Below, one piece after another: positions 35,106 through 43,930 of a DNA stretch of 64,000 nt. A model generated the notes under the pieces. The model was not told the origin of the DNA, searched no databases, and saw only the letters and a list, made by a program, of their open reading frames with translations. Numbering within the stretch: position 1 is the first letter of the stretch; the number at the start of each line of letters is the position of its first letter. The DNA lies in NCBI RefSeq assembly GCF_025950525.1, contig NZ_JAPDGS010000001.1, positions 682,001 through 746,000 of the forward strand, read 5' to 3'. The translations under genes and the position numbers were made by a program. The DNA comes from Stagnihabitans lacustris. GTDB taxonomy: Bacteria > Pseudomonadota > Alphaproteobacteria > Rhodobacterales > Rhodobacteraceae.

Positions 35106-36031
35106 GCGGCCATCGCGCGCAGCACCGCCTCTTCGACGGCTTCCAGATGCGTGTGATGCGGCATATGGCCCGCATCCTCCAGCACAGTCAGCCGCGCCTG
35201 GGGCAAAAGAGCGGCCAGGGGCCCGGAATGAAGCTCCATCGGCACGATGGGATCATGGGCGCCATGCACCATTTCAACCGGCAGCGTCAGGCGGGCATAT
35301 TCGCTCTGCATGGCCAGGACATGCGGCAAGAGGCCGTTGACCTGGTCGGCATTGACCCCCAGGGCGCCCGGCGGCAGCGCCAAAATCGCGCCGATCCGGG
35401 CCGAATACCCCTCGGGCGGGGCAGAGGGCGCAAAAAGCCCCGGCATCATCTTTTCAATATAGGCATCCGTCACCAGGGCCGCGGCCAAAGGCACGGCCAG
35501 GGCCCGCCCCAACCGCGTCGCGGTCAGCTGATACCACCAGTCCAGCTTGGCCACCCAGGGCTGCGAGGGCGTCGAGATCAGCACCAAGCCCCGCGCCGCC
35601 TGCGCCCCCGTCACCTCCAGCCCCCAGGCCAGCGCGACCGTGCCGCCATAGCTTTGCCCCAGCACCAGGGGCCGCGTGATCCCCAGTTCCGCCGCAGCCA
35701 TCGCCAGATGGCGCGCCTGACCCGCAGGGGAAACCCCTTCCGCCCCTATGGCATCGGAAAACCCCAAGCCCGGTCGGTCAAAGGCCGTCACACGAAACCG
35801 CCCCGCCAGCCGCGTCATCAAAGGCAAAAGATCGCGCAACTGCCCCGAGGACCCATGGATCATCACCAGATCCGGCCCCGCGCCCAGCGTCATGGCATGA
35901 ACCCGCCGCCCGCCCACCGCAACGATGCGCCCGACCGGTGGAAAGCGCCGCCGGATCGCCGCCTCACGCCACATCACCCGCAGCCAAAGCCCAAGGCCCA
36001 GAAGCGCGCAGCCCAGAAAAAACAGTCCCAT
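35102..36031 (-). CDS. Membrane-anchored alpha/beta hydrolase
   Basis: 309 residues. An N-terminal hydrophobic segment (MGLFFLGCALLGLGLWLRV) likely anchors it in the inner membrane. The nucleophile elbow is 'GQSYGG' in 'RPLVLGQSYGGTVALAWGLE'; oxyanion 'MIHGSSGQ', Asp in 'VHGAHDPIVP' and His in 'EDAGHMPHHTH' complete the triad. Substrate unknown. ATG at 36031 has AAGGGGGGCGTG before it. No partner gene is obvious; it stands alone between dispersed element J and the coiled-coil orphan. Confidence 0.88.
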   Translation of the reverse strand: MGLFFLGCALLGLGLWLRVMWREAAIRRRFPPVGRIVAVGGRRVHAMTLGAGPDLVMIHGSSGQLRDLLPLMTRLAGRFRVTAFDRPGLGFSDAIGAEGVSPAGQARHLAMAAAELGITRPLVLGQSYGGTVALAWGLEVTGAQAARGLVLISTPSQPWVAKLDWWYQLTATRLGRALAVPLAAALVTDAYIEKMMPGLFAPSAPPEGYSARIGAILALPPGALGVNADQVNGLLPHVLAMQSEYARLTLPVEMVHGAHDPIVPMELHSGPLAALLPQARLTVLEDAGHMPHHTHLEAVEEAVLRAMAA

Positions 36032-36126
36032 CACGCCCCCCTTTCGCCCATGGTTCAGCCTGCAGCGGAACTGTTACTCTAGCGTTACGAAGCCGCCGGC
36101 CCAGTCACGAAGACGGCACTTTTCGT

Positions 36127-36153
36127 CTTTCACATTGGCTCAAATACTCCCGG
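36127..36153 (-). repeat. Dispersed element, copy J
   Basis: Minus-strand copy CCGGGAGTATTTGAGCCAAT then GTGAAAG, in the spacer between the hydrolase start and the metA stop. A GGAGGGGCCGGCAGCCCCTCC hairpin (about 36162-36183, written here in part) follows toward metA. Confidence 0.9.
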
Positions 36154-36190
36154 GGGAGGTCTGGAGGGGCCGGCAGCCCCTCCAGCGGGT

Positions 36191-37192
36191 TCAACCCACG
36201 CGGCCGCTGTCGTTCAGGCCGCTGTCGTTCAGGCCGCTGTCGTTCAGGCCGCTGTCGTTCAGGCCGCTGTCGTTCAGGCCGATGTCGTTCAGATTAAAGG
36301 GCGTCGTCTGATAGATCTCGTTGACCCAGTTGCCGTAAAGCAGATGGGCATGGGGCCGCCAGCGGTTCACCGGCACCCGCGCCGGATCATCGCCCGGATA
36401 GTAGTTCATCGGCACGTTGATCGCCTTGCCCGCCGCGACATCGCGGTCGTATTCCTGTTTCAGCGTGCCATTGTCATATTCGAAATGGTTGAAGATATAC
36501 AAAGCCCTATGCCCCGGGTCTTCCACCAGACAGGGCCCCGTCTCGGGTGAGCCCAACAGCGTGCGCAGGCCGGCCCGGTCGATTTCGTCCTGGCGCATCT
36601 CGGTCCAGCGGCTGACCGGGATCAGCGCCTCATCGGCAAAGCCGCGCAAAAGGGGAGAGGTTGGGGCAAGGTTCTCTTGCGGGAAACAGCCGAAGGCCTT
36701 GGCGTTCAGCATGTGTTTCGCCACGCCGTGGAAGTGGTAGATCATCGCCATCCCCCCCCAGCAGACGCCGAAGGTGGAATGGACATGGGTCTGGGTCCAG
36801 TCCATGACGCGGCAAAGCTCGTCCCAATATGTGACGTCTTCAAAGGCCAGATGCTCGATCGGGGCGCCGGTGATGATCAGGCCGTCGAACTTCTCTCCGC
36901 CGGCCTCGACCTCGGCAAAGGGGCGGTAAAAGGTCGCCATATGTTCGGCGGCGGTGTTCTTGGTCTGATGTTCGGTCATGCGGATCAACTGGAAGTCGAT
37001 CTGCAAGGGGGTCGCGCCGATCAGCCTTGCGAACTGGTTCTCGGTCTGGATCTTTTTCGGCATCAGGTTCAACAGGCCGATGCGGATCGGCCGGATGTCT
37101 TGCATGCTGGCGCGGTCGGGCGACATGACCATGACGCCCTCTTCGCGAAGGACATCATAGGCGGGCAGGTTTTCGGGCAGGGTGATCGGCAT
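36191..37192 (-). CDS. metA: Homoserine O-acyltransferase MetA with repetitive C-terminal tail
   Basis: 333 residues. MetA activates homoserine by acylation (succinyl or acetyl) at the start of methionine synthesis. The glutamine-amidotransferase-like fold has the nucleophile C144 ('[20 protein letters not shown]'), the oxyanion-type residues nearby and a His/Glu pair in '[20 protein letters not shown]'. Whether it uses acetyl- or succinyl-CoA is not decided. The last ~33 residues are not part of the normal ~300-aa family: one LNDIG followed by five LNDSG units and RVG, from 15-bp DNA repeats. The ATPase gene lies 37 bp upstream; no SAM riboswitch could fit in that gap. Confidence 0.93.
   Translation of the reverse strand: MPITLPENLPAYDVLREEGVMVMSPDRASMQDIRPIRIGLLNLMPKKIQTENQFARLIGATPLQIDFQLIRMTEHQTKNTAAEHMATFYRPFAEVEAGGEKFDGLIITGAPIEHLAFEDVTYWDELCRVMDWTQTHVHSTFGVCWGGMAMIYHFHGVAKHMLNAKAFGCFPQENLAPTSPLLRGFADEALIPVSRWTEMRQDEIDRAGLRTLLGSPETGPCLVEDPGHRALYIFNHFEYDNGTLKQEYDRDVAAGKAINVPMNYYPGDDPARVPVNRWRPHAHLLYGNWVNEIYQTTPFNLNDIGLNDSGLNDSGLNDSGLNDSGLNDSGRVG
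36206..36293. repeat. Five exact 15-bp repeats at the 3' end of metA
   Basis: GCTGTCGTTCAGGCC is repeated without change at 36206, 36221, 36236, 36251 and 36266, with a diverged sixth unit from 36281. Perfect identity of five units suggests recent expansion. They encode LNDSG pentapeptides at the MetA C-terminus and stay in frame. Confidence 0.97.
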
Positions 37193-37229
37193 GGGTCTCT
37201 CCGCTTGGACGGATTCTTGGGCGCCCGAC

Positions 37230-38099
37230 TTAGGCAGCGGGTCCGCGCCGGTCAAGGGCGCGGGAGATGAGATGGTCGAAGTCCTGGGCCGTCTGGACAG
37301 CGCTGACCTCTTCGGCGGTGATGCTGACGCCCCAGCGCGCCATGGCCTCATACCGGGGCTGGCGGCTGTCCAGAAGCCGCGCATAGCCAAAGCGCAAGAA
37401 GGCGTCGGGGTCGGCCTGGGTTTCCAGGCAGCCGGACTGGGTCAGATATTCGGCCCAGACCTGCATCAGGAACTGGGGGCGGTAATACATCGGCTTGGGG
37501 GCGCGATCAAAGCGGGCGCACAGCGCGTCACGATGCGCGTCAGAGCCCTTGATCCAGACCAGAAGCAGGTTGTCGGCCATTTCCCGCAAGACGGGATCAG
37601 AGGGGTCATTGGCCTCGACCACCTCGCAGATCGAGCCCGAGGTGTCGCAGATGAAATGAGGATATCCGTAGATCGCCGCGGCCCTTTCGCTGAACCGGGT
37701 CGTGTCCAGCATGGCGGCGACCTCGGCCCCCGCATGTTCAGCCTGGCGGCGTTGATATTCGGTGAAGGCCAGGCCGCCTTTCGCAGGATCTCCGGGTTTG
37801 CCGAGATAGGTGGATAGGGGCGCCAGGTTGTCGAAGGTGATGTTCGAGGCAATATAGACCGAGTCGGTCATCAACAGCTCACGCAAGAGCGGGACCTTCA
37901 TCGCTTCGCGCTTGAAATTGTCGGCGATGAATTCGCCCATATACCGCGTGCCGATCCGGTAATCGACGGAATAGTGGAACCAGTTGCCCTGGTCGCGCAG
38001 CAGGGTCGAAATCCGGGTCTTGCCCAGGCCCGACATGCCAAACAGCGCCAGTTTCTTGCGCGGGGCGTTCAGGTAGTCGGCGGCGGTCTGGTAGATCAT
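37230..38099 (-). CDS. P-loop ATPase/kinase-like protein of unknown function
   Basis: 289 residues from the ATG at 38099. A Walker A motif is seen at residues ~20-28 ('[20 protein letters not shown]'). '[20 protein letters not shown]' follows the P-loop where nucleotide kinases bind substrate, and '[20 protein letters not shown]' may be the base-recognition part. The layout resembles a small-molecule kinase or AAA-like ATPase; I cannot name the substrate. It precedes metA on the same strand with 37 bp between, so both may be co-transcribed. Confidence 0.8.
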   Translation of the reverse strand: MIYQTAADYLNAPRKKLALFGMSGLGKTRISTLLRDQGNWFHYSVDYRIGTRYMGEFIADNFKREAMKVPLLRELLMTDSVYIASNITFDNLAPLSTYLGKPGDPAKGGLAFTEYQRRQAEHAGAEVAAMLDTTRFSERAAAIYGYPHFICDTSGSICEVVEANDPSDPVLREMADNLLLVWIKGSDAHRDALCARFDRAPKPMYYRPQFLMQVWAEYLTQSGCLETQADPDAFLRFGYARLLDSRQPRYEAMARWGVSITAEEVSAVQTAQDFDHLISRALDRRGPAA

Positions 38100-38122
38100 G
38101 GCGTGGGTCCCGGTTGAACGCA

Positions 38123-38176
38123 GCGGGGGTTTCACACCCCCGCACCCCCGTGGAGATATTTGAGCCAGTATGAAAG
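38123..38176 (+). repeat. Hairpin plus dispersed element, copy K
   Basis: GCGGGGGTTTCACACCCCCGC (38123-38143; written in part elsewhere) followed by GTGGAGATATTTGAGCCAGT then ATGAAAG (38150-38176). Same hairpin-element order as copies A and M. It lies between the ATPase start and the end of the next EamA gene. Confidence 0.93.
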
Positions 38177-38184
38177 GGGAAGGG

Positions 38185-39069
38185 TTATTTCCGGTTCATC
38201 ACGATCAGCCCGCCGGTGATCAGGGCAAGGCCGGCAAAGGCTTGGGGCGGCAGGGTCTCGGCGTAAAGGAGCGCGCCAAGGATCACGGCGACCGGGGCGA
38301 TCAGCAGCGTGACAAGGCCGATGTTGCCGGCGCCGGCCTCGTCAAGGATCGTGTAGAAGATCCGGTAAGCCAGCGCCGAGGCGATCAGGGCGAGGTAGAG
38401 GACGGCGCCGAGGCTTTCAGTCGTAAAGCTGGGCAATCCGTGTTGGATCAGCGCCAAGGGGGCATAGATTGCGGCCGAGATGGTCAGCATGGCGGCGGCA
38501 GAGACCTCGGGGCGGATGCCTTTCAGCCGGGCGCGGCCATAGGCGCCCGAGATCCCATAGGACAGCGCCGCGCCAAGGATCGCCAGTTGGCCCAGCGAGG
38601 TCGGGTCGAAGTCGGTCAGGCTTTCGGGGCCGATGGTGACGACGACGCCCACAAGGCCCAGGATCAGGCCCAGGATGCGGTTGCGGGTCAGACGCTCGTC
38701 CGGGAAGACCAGGGCCGCGATCAGGACGGCGAACAGCGCGGTCGAGGCGTTGAGGATGCCCGCCAGCCCCGAGGGGATCTGTGTCTGGCCCCAGACGATC
38801 AGCGAAAAGGGGATGAGGTTGTTCGTCACCCCCATCACCGCCGCATCGCGCCAGAAGGCGGGGGAGCGCGGGATGGGAGCCCGGGCCAGGGCGACCCAAA
38901 GCCAAAGCGCCAGCGCCGCCCCTGTGACGCGAATGGCCACGGTCGTCGTGACGGTCAGGGCGGTCAGGGCGGCGTGATTGGCGGTGAAGGAGCCGCCCCA
39001 GATCAGGGCGAGCGCCGCCATGAGCGCCCAGGTGCGAGGGGTGAGGCGGGCTTGGGTCGGATGGGTCAT
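38185..39069 (-). CDS. DMT-superfamily (EamA) transporter
   Basis: 294 residues with ten predicted hydrophobic helices in two EamA halves ('LALIWGGSFTANHAALTALT' at the start; 'RILGLILGLVGVVVTIGPES' mid-way; 'PVAVILGALLYAETLPPQAF' near the end). Likely an exporter of small metabolites or amino acids; substrate not predictable. ATG at 39069 rather than 12 codons upstream because MTHPTQARLTPRTW fits relatives. Stands alone between the FadL-type porin and element copy K. Confidence 0.9.
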   Translation of the reverse strand: MTHPTQARLTPRTWALMAALALIWGGSFTANHAALTALTVTTTVAIRVTGAALALWLWVALARAPIPRSPAFWRDAAVMGVTNNLIPFSLIVWGQTQIPSGLAGILNASTALFAVLIAALVFPDERLTRNRILGLILGLVGVVVTIGPESLTDFDPTSLGQLAILGAALSYGISGAYGRARLKGIRPEVSAAAMLTISAAIYAPLALIQHGLPSFTTESLGAVLYLALIASALAYRIFYTILDEAGAGNIGLVTLLIAPVAVILGALLYAETLPPQAFAGLALITGGLIVMNRK

Positions 39070-39182
39070 GGCGGGCTTCTGCCACGGGGCGCGGGATGGC
39101 GCCACCCGAAACCGGCGGTTTGTGCCAAAGGAAAGGCCCGGGCTTGGCGGCCCGGACCCTGCCGTGTCGTTAGGCCGTGTCT

Positions 39183-40295
39183 TTAGAACGTGTAGTCCAG
39201 CCGCACCCCAAATCCCACCGCGTCATTGCCGGTGAAATCGGCGCGGGCGGTATCGGGGGTGCCGGTCTCGGGCGTGGCATCGCCAAGGCGCGTGTAGTTG
39301 ACGCCGAAGGTCACTTTCATCTTCTCCATCGTATAAACGGCGCCCAGGGTCGCGCCCATCTGGCCTGTCGTGGGGGCCAGTGGCGAAACCAGCGGATCGC
39401 CCGCCTTTTCATAGGTCAGCGAGAAGAGGCCCGACCAGGTCTCGTTGAACTTGCGCCCGACGCCCAGGGTATAGGTCGTCGAATCCTCAAGATCGACCAG
39501 CCCGCCCCCGGTGCGCGAGACAAAGAAGGCGGGGTCGAGGCGGAATTTGCTCCAATCCGCCCAGCGGATGCCACCGAAGACCAGGGTATTGGCCGCCACC
39601 CCGGTCTGGAAATCCAGGTTGACCGATTGCGGCGTGTCGACCTCGGTTGACTTGATGCCGACGGTGGTGGCGCCGACCTTTTCGACCGTGTCGAAGTCAT
39701 GGCTGATCGCGGAATTGTAGGTCAGCGCCACACGCAATGCGATATCGGGGATCTCGTAGGCCGCGCCCACCACATAGCCCGCGCTGCTGTCCTGGGCGAG
39801 GTCCACGCTATAGCCGGTCAGCGCGCCATAGGCCCGGCCCGACAGGACAACATTGGCCGAAGCCTCCTGCAGGCGCAGACCGCCGTAAACGCTCATCCGG
39901 TCGTTGAATTTATAGCGCAAAAGCCCGGTCAGCGCCGAAGAGCTGGCATTGGCCGAGGTGCCGCCGAACCAGGTCGTGGTGGGCGATCCCGCATAGGCCA
40001 CATCGGCGCCAAAGGGTTGATCCAGGATCAGGCCATAGCTGAGCTTGGCGTTGATGTCGGATTTGAAGCCGATCTGGGCCTGGATGTAATCGTCGGCCAC
40101 ATTGTCCACGGCCGAGGTAAAGGGCGTCAGGCCCTTGCCCTGCAGATTGGGCGACACAGAGCCGAACTCCAGCCGCGCCGCCGTGCCCTTTTCGAACAGG
40201 ATGGTGATGTCCTGGCCCGAACGGTCGATGCCGCCCGCCAGGGCTGTGCTGGCCGTCGACAGGCCCAAGGCCACAAGGCCCAGACGTTTGATCAT
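39183..40295 (-). CDS. OmpP1/FadL family outer-membrane transport protein
   Basis: 370 residues with a signal peptide (MIKRLGLVALGLSTASTALA) and a beta-barrel C-terminus ending in phenylalanine ('FGVRLDYTF'), the usual signal for BAM insertion. The N-terminal segment 'GGIDRSGQDITILFEKGTAA' corresponds to the hatch that plugs FadL barrels. Such proteins import long-chain fatty acids or aromatic hydrocarbons by diffusion. A GAGGGAGG ribosome site precedes the ATG. No fad genes lie beside it. Confidence 0.9.
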   Translation of the reverse strand: MIKRLGLVALGLSTASTALAGGIDRSGQDITILFEKGTAARLEFGSVSPNLQGKGLTPFTSAVDNVADDYIQAQIGFKSDINAKLSYGLILDQPFGADVAYAGSPTTTWFGGTSANASSSALTGLLRYKFNDRMSVYGGLRLQEASANVVLSGRAYGALTGYSVDLAQDSSAGYVVGAAYEIPDIALRVALTYNSAISHDFDTVEKVGATTVGIKSTEVDTPQSVNLDFQTGVAANTLVFGGIRWADWSKFRLDPAFFVSRTGGGLVDLEDSTTYTLGVGRKFNETWSGLFSLTYEKAGDPLVSPLAPTTGQMGATLGAVYTMEKMKVTFGVNYTRLGDATPETGTPDTARADFTGNDAVGFGVRLDYTF

Positions 40296-40393
40296 TTTTT
40301 CCTCCCTCGTTGGGCCGTCTTGGGGCGGCCCGGTCAGACAGGCTAGACCGGCGCAACCCCGCCGATCAACAGAACAGTCATTTTTACGTCACG

Positions 40394-41260
40394 TCAGGCG
40401 GCCTGGACCCGCATTTGCGCGCGCAGGTTCACCAGGATGCCGGCAAAAATCACCGCGCCGCCCAGCAGGACATAGGGGTCGAAGGGCTCGGCGTAAAACA
40501 GCGCGCCGATGACGGCGATCAGCGGCAGGCGGATGAAGTCGATGGGGGTGACAAAGCCCGCAGGGGCCAGCGACAGGGCGGTGGTCAGCGACAGATGCGC
40601 CAGCACGCCACACAGCCCGATCAGACAAAGCCAGGGCAGGGTCTGCGCCGTGGGCAGGGTGACGGCGCCGTCAAAGCCCGCCCCGATCAGGCCAAAGAAG
40701 AACTGCATGAAGGTCAGCCAGAACAGGATGCCATAGACCGATATCCCCTTGGTCAGCCGCTTTGTCAGGATGGCCACGGTGGCAAAGGACAGCGCCGCCC
40801 CCGCCGCAGCCAGCGTCCCCCAGTTCATCAGCCCCGCGCCGGGCTGCGTGACGATCAGGATGCCCATGAACCCCAAAAGCCCGGCAAGCACCCGGGGCAG
40901 GGTAAGACGCTCGCCCAGAAACAGCGGACCCAGGGCAATGACCCACAGCGGCGAGGTGAACTCGATGGCGAAAACCTGGGCCAGGGGGATCAGGCCAAGC
41001 GCCACCAGCCACAGGTTTTGCCCGACGAAATGCACGATGTTGCGGGCGAAATGTCCGGAGAGTCTTTCCGTCGAGACTTGGCGGATCTGGCCTGTGACCA
41101 GGCCAAAGGCGACCAGCAGGGTAAAGCCCACGGCGGACCGGACTGTCATGATCTCGAAGCTGTCATGGGTGGCCTGGACCTCGCGGCCGGCCACCGCGAT
41201 GCCGGTAAAGGCCGCGACCGACCCCAGCATCCACAGCGCGGCCTTCAGCGCGTCATTCAT
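40394..41260 (-). CDS. DMT-superfamily (EamA) transporter
   Basis: 288 residues, ten hydrophobic helices, the third EamA protein in the window. Typical blocks are 'TVRSAVGFTLLVAFGLVTGQ', 'GERLTLPRVLAGLLGFMGIL' and 'LPLIAVIGALFYAEPFDPYV'. The ATG at 41260 overlaps the stop of the upstream MFS gene by 8 bp, so the two transporters are co-transcribed. A TTG two codons upstream is an alternative start. Substrate unknown. Confidence 0.9.
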   Translation of the reverse strand: MNDALKAALWMLGSVAAFTGIAVAGREVQATHDSFEIMTVRSAVGFTLLVAFGLVTGQIRQVSTERLSGHFARNIVHFVGQNLWLVALGLIPLAQVFAIEFTSPLWVIALGPLFLGERLTLPRVLAGLLGFMGILIVTQPGAGLMNWGTLAAAGAALSFATVAILTKRLTKGISVYGILFWLTFMQFFFGLIGAGFDGAVTLPTAQTLPWLCLIGLCGVLAHLSLTTALSLAPAGFVTPIDFIRLPLIAVIGALFYAEPFDPYVLLGGAVIFAGILVNLRAQMRVQAA

Positions 41261-42494
41261 GATCAAGCCGGTCGGCTTTGCGCAAGGCCGGGAAGGCCGC
41301 GGCCCAGATGCCTGTCACCATCAGCGTCCCGATGCCCCCCGTCACAGCCGCCATCACCGGGCCGATAAAGCGCGAGACGACGCCGGTTTCGAACTCTCCC
41401 AGCTCGTTCGAGCCCGAGATGAACAGGCCCGAAACCGCCGAGACGCGGCCGCGCATGTGGTCGGGGGTGACGATCTGGATCAGCGTCTGGCGCACATTGA
41501 CCGAGATCATGTCGCCCGCCCCCAGCACAGCCAGCGCCGCGACCGACAGCCAAAGGTTCGTGGACAGGCCAAAGACGATGGTGGCCAGGCCAAAGGCCGC
41601 AACGCCCAGGAACATCTTGACCCCGGCCTTGTTCTTGATCGGGAAAAACGCCAGCCAGGTCGAAACCGCAAGCCCCCCCACCGCAGGCCCCATCCGCAAC
41701 AGCGCATTGCCCAAGGGGCCAACCTGCAGGATATCGGTGGCAAAGGCCGGCAAAAGCGCCGTGGCCCCGCCCAAAAGCACGGCGAACAGGTCAAGCGAGA
41801 TGGCGCCGAAAACCACCTTGTTCTCCCAGACATAGGCCAGGCCTTCGCGCAGCTGGGTCAGGGGGTTGCCCTCTTGCCGCTCGGGGGTCGTATGGGCGCG
41901 GATCGTGGTCATCGCGGCGATCCCTGCGATGAAGCACAGCACGGCCACGCCGTAGGCGGTGGCGATGGAATGGGCGATCAGCAGGCCTCCGACAAAGGGG
42001 CCGCCCAGGATGGCGATCATCCAGACCGTCGTCGACAGTGAAATCGCCCGGGGCATGTCGGTGCGCGACACCAGCATCGGCACCATGGCCGAGGCCGCGG
42101 GCGAGACAAAGGCCCGCGAGGCGCCAAAGACGGCCGCGATGACAAAAATCGGGGTCAGGGAGGGGTCGGGGTCCAGCGCGGTCAGCATCAGGGCCGCGAC
42201 GCCCAGGCCCTCGACCACCAGCGACCACAGCACGATGGTCTTGCGGCTGATCCGGTCTGCCAGGGTGCCCGCATACAGCGTCAGGACGAACAGCGGCAGG
42301 AATTGGCACAGGCCAACCATGCCGACCATGAAGGCGCTTTCCTCGATGCTGCGCGTCTCGCGGGCGATGTGATAGACCTGCCAGGCGACCGTGATGGCCT
42401 GGATCTGGGCCGCGAACTGGATCGGGATCATGCCGGTGAAATAGCGGGCGTAATTGGGATGGCGGCGGAAAAAGGCAAGCGGGCTGTCGGCCAT
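41253..42494 (-). CDS. MFS exporter (EntS-like, MFS_3 family)
   Basis: 413 residues with 12 hydrophobic segments. 'GTLADRISRKTIVLWSLVVE' is the MFS loop 2-3 motif; 'IQFAAQIQAITVAWQVYHIA' and 'TDILQVGPLGNALLRMGPAV' recall the enterobactin exporter EntS group. No siderophore genes are present, so it is better called a general exporter. ATG at 42494; the large upstream open frame (to 42830) covers GC-rich repeats and is not likely coding. Followed directly by the EamA transporter. Confidence 0.9.
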   Translation of the reverse strand: MADSPLAFFRRHPNYARYFTGMIPIQFAAQIQAITVAWQVYHIARETRSIEESAFMVGMVGLCQFLPLFVLTLYAGTLADRISRKTIVLWSLVVEGLGVAALMLTALDPDPSLTPIFVIAAVFGASRAFVSPAASAMVPMLVSRTDMPRAISLSTTVWMIAILGGPFVGGLLIAHSIATAYGVAVLCFIAGIAAMTTIRAHTTPERQEGNPLTQLREGLAYVWENKVVFGAISLDLFAVLLGGATALLPAFATDILQVGPLGNALLRMGPAVGGLAVSTWLAFFPIKNKAGVKMFLGVAAFGLATIVFGLSTNLWLSVAALAVLGAGDMISVNVRQTLIQIVTPDHMRGRVSAVSGLFISGSNELGEFETGVVSRFIGPVMAAVTGGIGTLMVTGIWAAAFPALRKADRLDHE

Positions 42495-42636
42495 AATGGG
42501 TCCTGCGCGGGGGATTGGGCGCGACCATGCATCCGGGGGCAGGCCGGGGCAAGGGGGGAAATGGCCGGGGTTTGGGGGGTGGGGGCGGAGGTTGGGGGGG
42601 GGCTGCGCGCGCCCCAGCAGTGACGTTTCGGGCGCT

Positions 42637-42795
42637 CCCGGACCTGCGTCAGGGGGGGGCCGGTGCAGGACGACAGGCCGGGGCCGCAGAGCGTCCGGAC
42701 CCTCCCGGACCTGCGTCAGGGGGGGACCCGTTGCCGGACGACAGGCCGCGACCGCAGAGCGCCCGGACCTTGCGTCAGGGGAGGACGAGCAGCTT
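42637..42795. repeat. Three direct repeats carrying the 3' end of the alcohol dehydrogenase gene
   Basis: Copies begin at about 42637, 42704 and 42762 with CCCGGACCTGCGTCAGGGG (third copy CCCGGACCTTGCGTCAGGGG). Copies 1 and 2 share further text such as GACGACAGGCC and CCGCAGAGCG. The third copy contains the real stop codon and last codons of the dehydrogenase gene; the other two lie outside it in the spacer (42495-42774), which otherwise is G-rich and shows no gene. Confidence 0.9.
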
Positions 42796-43764
42796 GATAT
42801 CCGCGGGCAGGGCGGGGGTGGCGATGGCATGGGCCGCCTCTTCCAGCGTCACGCGGCGCGAGATCAGCGGGGCGGTCTGCACCGTGCCATTCGCGATCAG
42901 GTCCAGCGCGCGGGACTGGGTAAAGGGGTTGATAAAGGCGGGGAGGATCGAAACCTCGCGGAACAAAAGGTCAAAGGGCTGCCAGGCGACCTTCGCGCCC
43001 TTGGGCAGGACGCCCAGGATCACGACGCGGCCGCCGGGCGCCGCAAGGTCGGGGGCGCGGGTCATCGTCTCGGTCACGCCGGCACATTCGATCACCGCAT
43101 CGGCGCCGCGGGGCCACAGCGCCTGGGCCTCGTCCAGCGTGGCGGCGGTGTGCTGGGCGCCAAGGCCCAAGGCGACCGCGCGCTTGTGGGGATTGCGGGT
43201 GACAAGCAGGACCTCGGCCCCAGCCGCCCGCGCCAGTTGCACGGCCAAAAGGCCGATGACCCCGCCGCCCAGAACCATGGCGCGCTCTCCGGGGATCAGG
43301 CGCGCGACATCCAGGCCGTGCAGCGTGCAGGCCAGGGGCTCGGCAAAGGCGCCCGCCTCGGCGGTCATCCCCGCAGGCAGGGGCAAGGCGCGGTGGGCGG
43401 GGATCACGGCATATTCGGCAAACCCGCCGTCGCGGGCGAGGCCTATGGCCACATTGGCCTCGCACAGGTTCACCCGGCCGCGGCGACATTCGGCACAGGT
43501 GCCGCAAAAGATGTTCGGGTCGCAGGCGACCAGGGTGCCGGGCGCAATCCCCACCTTTGCCCCCACCGCCACCACGACCCCGGCGAATTCATGGCCCAGC
43601 GTCACCGGAGGCCGCGAGGGGAACTCGCCCAGGAACAGATGCCGATCCGTGCCGCAAATCCCCGCGGCCTGCACCTGGACCACCACATCGTGATCCCCGG
43701 GCTCTGGCCGCGCCACATCGACCACCGCCAGATCCCCTAGCCCCAAAAGCCGCACTGCGCGCAT
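42775..43764 (-). CDS. Zinc-dependent alcohol dehydrogenase (threonine/sorbitol dehydrogenase-like)
   Basis: 329 residues of the medium-chain dehydrogenase family. Catalytic zinc ligands: Cys in 'AAGICGTDRH', His-Glu in 'LGHEFAGVV'. Structural zinc cysteines: 'CGTCAECRRGRVNLC'. The NAD-binding Rossmann motif is 'VLGGGVIGLLAVQLARAAGA'. It oxidises a secondary alcohol or polyol; substrate unknown. ATG at 43764 with GCGGGAGGG upstream. Divergent from the first sulfotransferase gene across 166 bp that contains a repeated TTGCCC..GCTTGAG motif. Confidence 0.92.
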   Translation of the reverse strand: MRAVRLLGLGDLAVVDVARPEPGDHDVVVQVQAAGICGTDRHLFLGEFPSRPPVTLGHEFAGVVVAVGAKVGIAPGTLVACDPNIFCGTCAECRRGRVNLCEANVAIGLARDGGFAEYAVIPAHRALPLPAGMTAEAGAFAEPLACTLHGLDVARLIPGERAMVLGGGVIGLLAVQLARAAGAEVLLVTRNPHKRAVALGLGAQHTAATLDEAQALWPRGADAVIECAGVTETMTRAPDLAAPGGRVVILGVLPKGAKVAWQPFDLLFREVSILPAFINPFTQSRALDLIANGTVQTAPLISRRVTLEEAAHAIATPALPADIKLLVLP

Positions 43765-43930
43765 CTGACCCTCCCGCTTTGAACCATGGGACACGGCGGC
43801 GCGGTCCGGGTCAAGCGCGGTGCCAACTTGCCCGCTTGAGGTTGCCCAGGCGCGCTTGAGTTTACCCGGCTTGGGCGCTAGGGTCCGACCCCGCAAGCCA
43901 GTACGCGACCCAGTGCCCAACGGAGAGACC

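Noticed and set aside
37193..37229. SAM-II type riboswitch upstream of metA
   Set aside because: Only 37 bp separate metA from the upstream ATPase gene; there is no room and no pseudoknot-like text.
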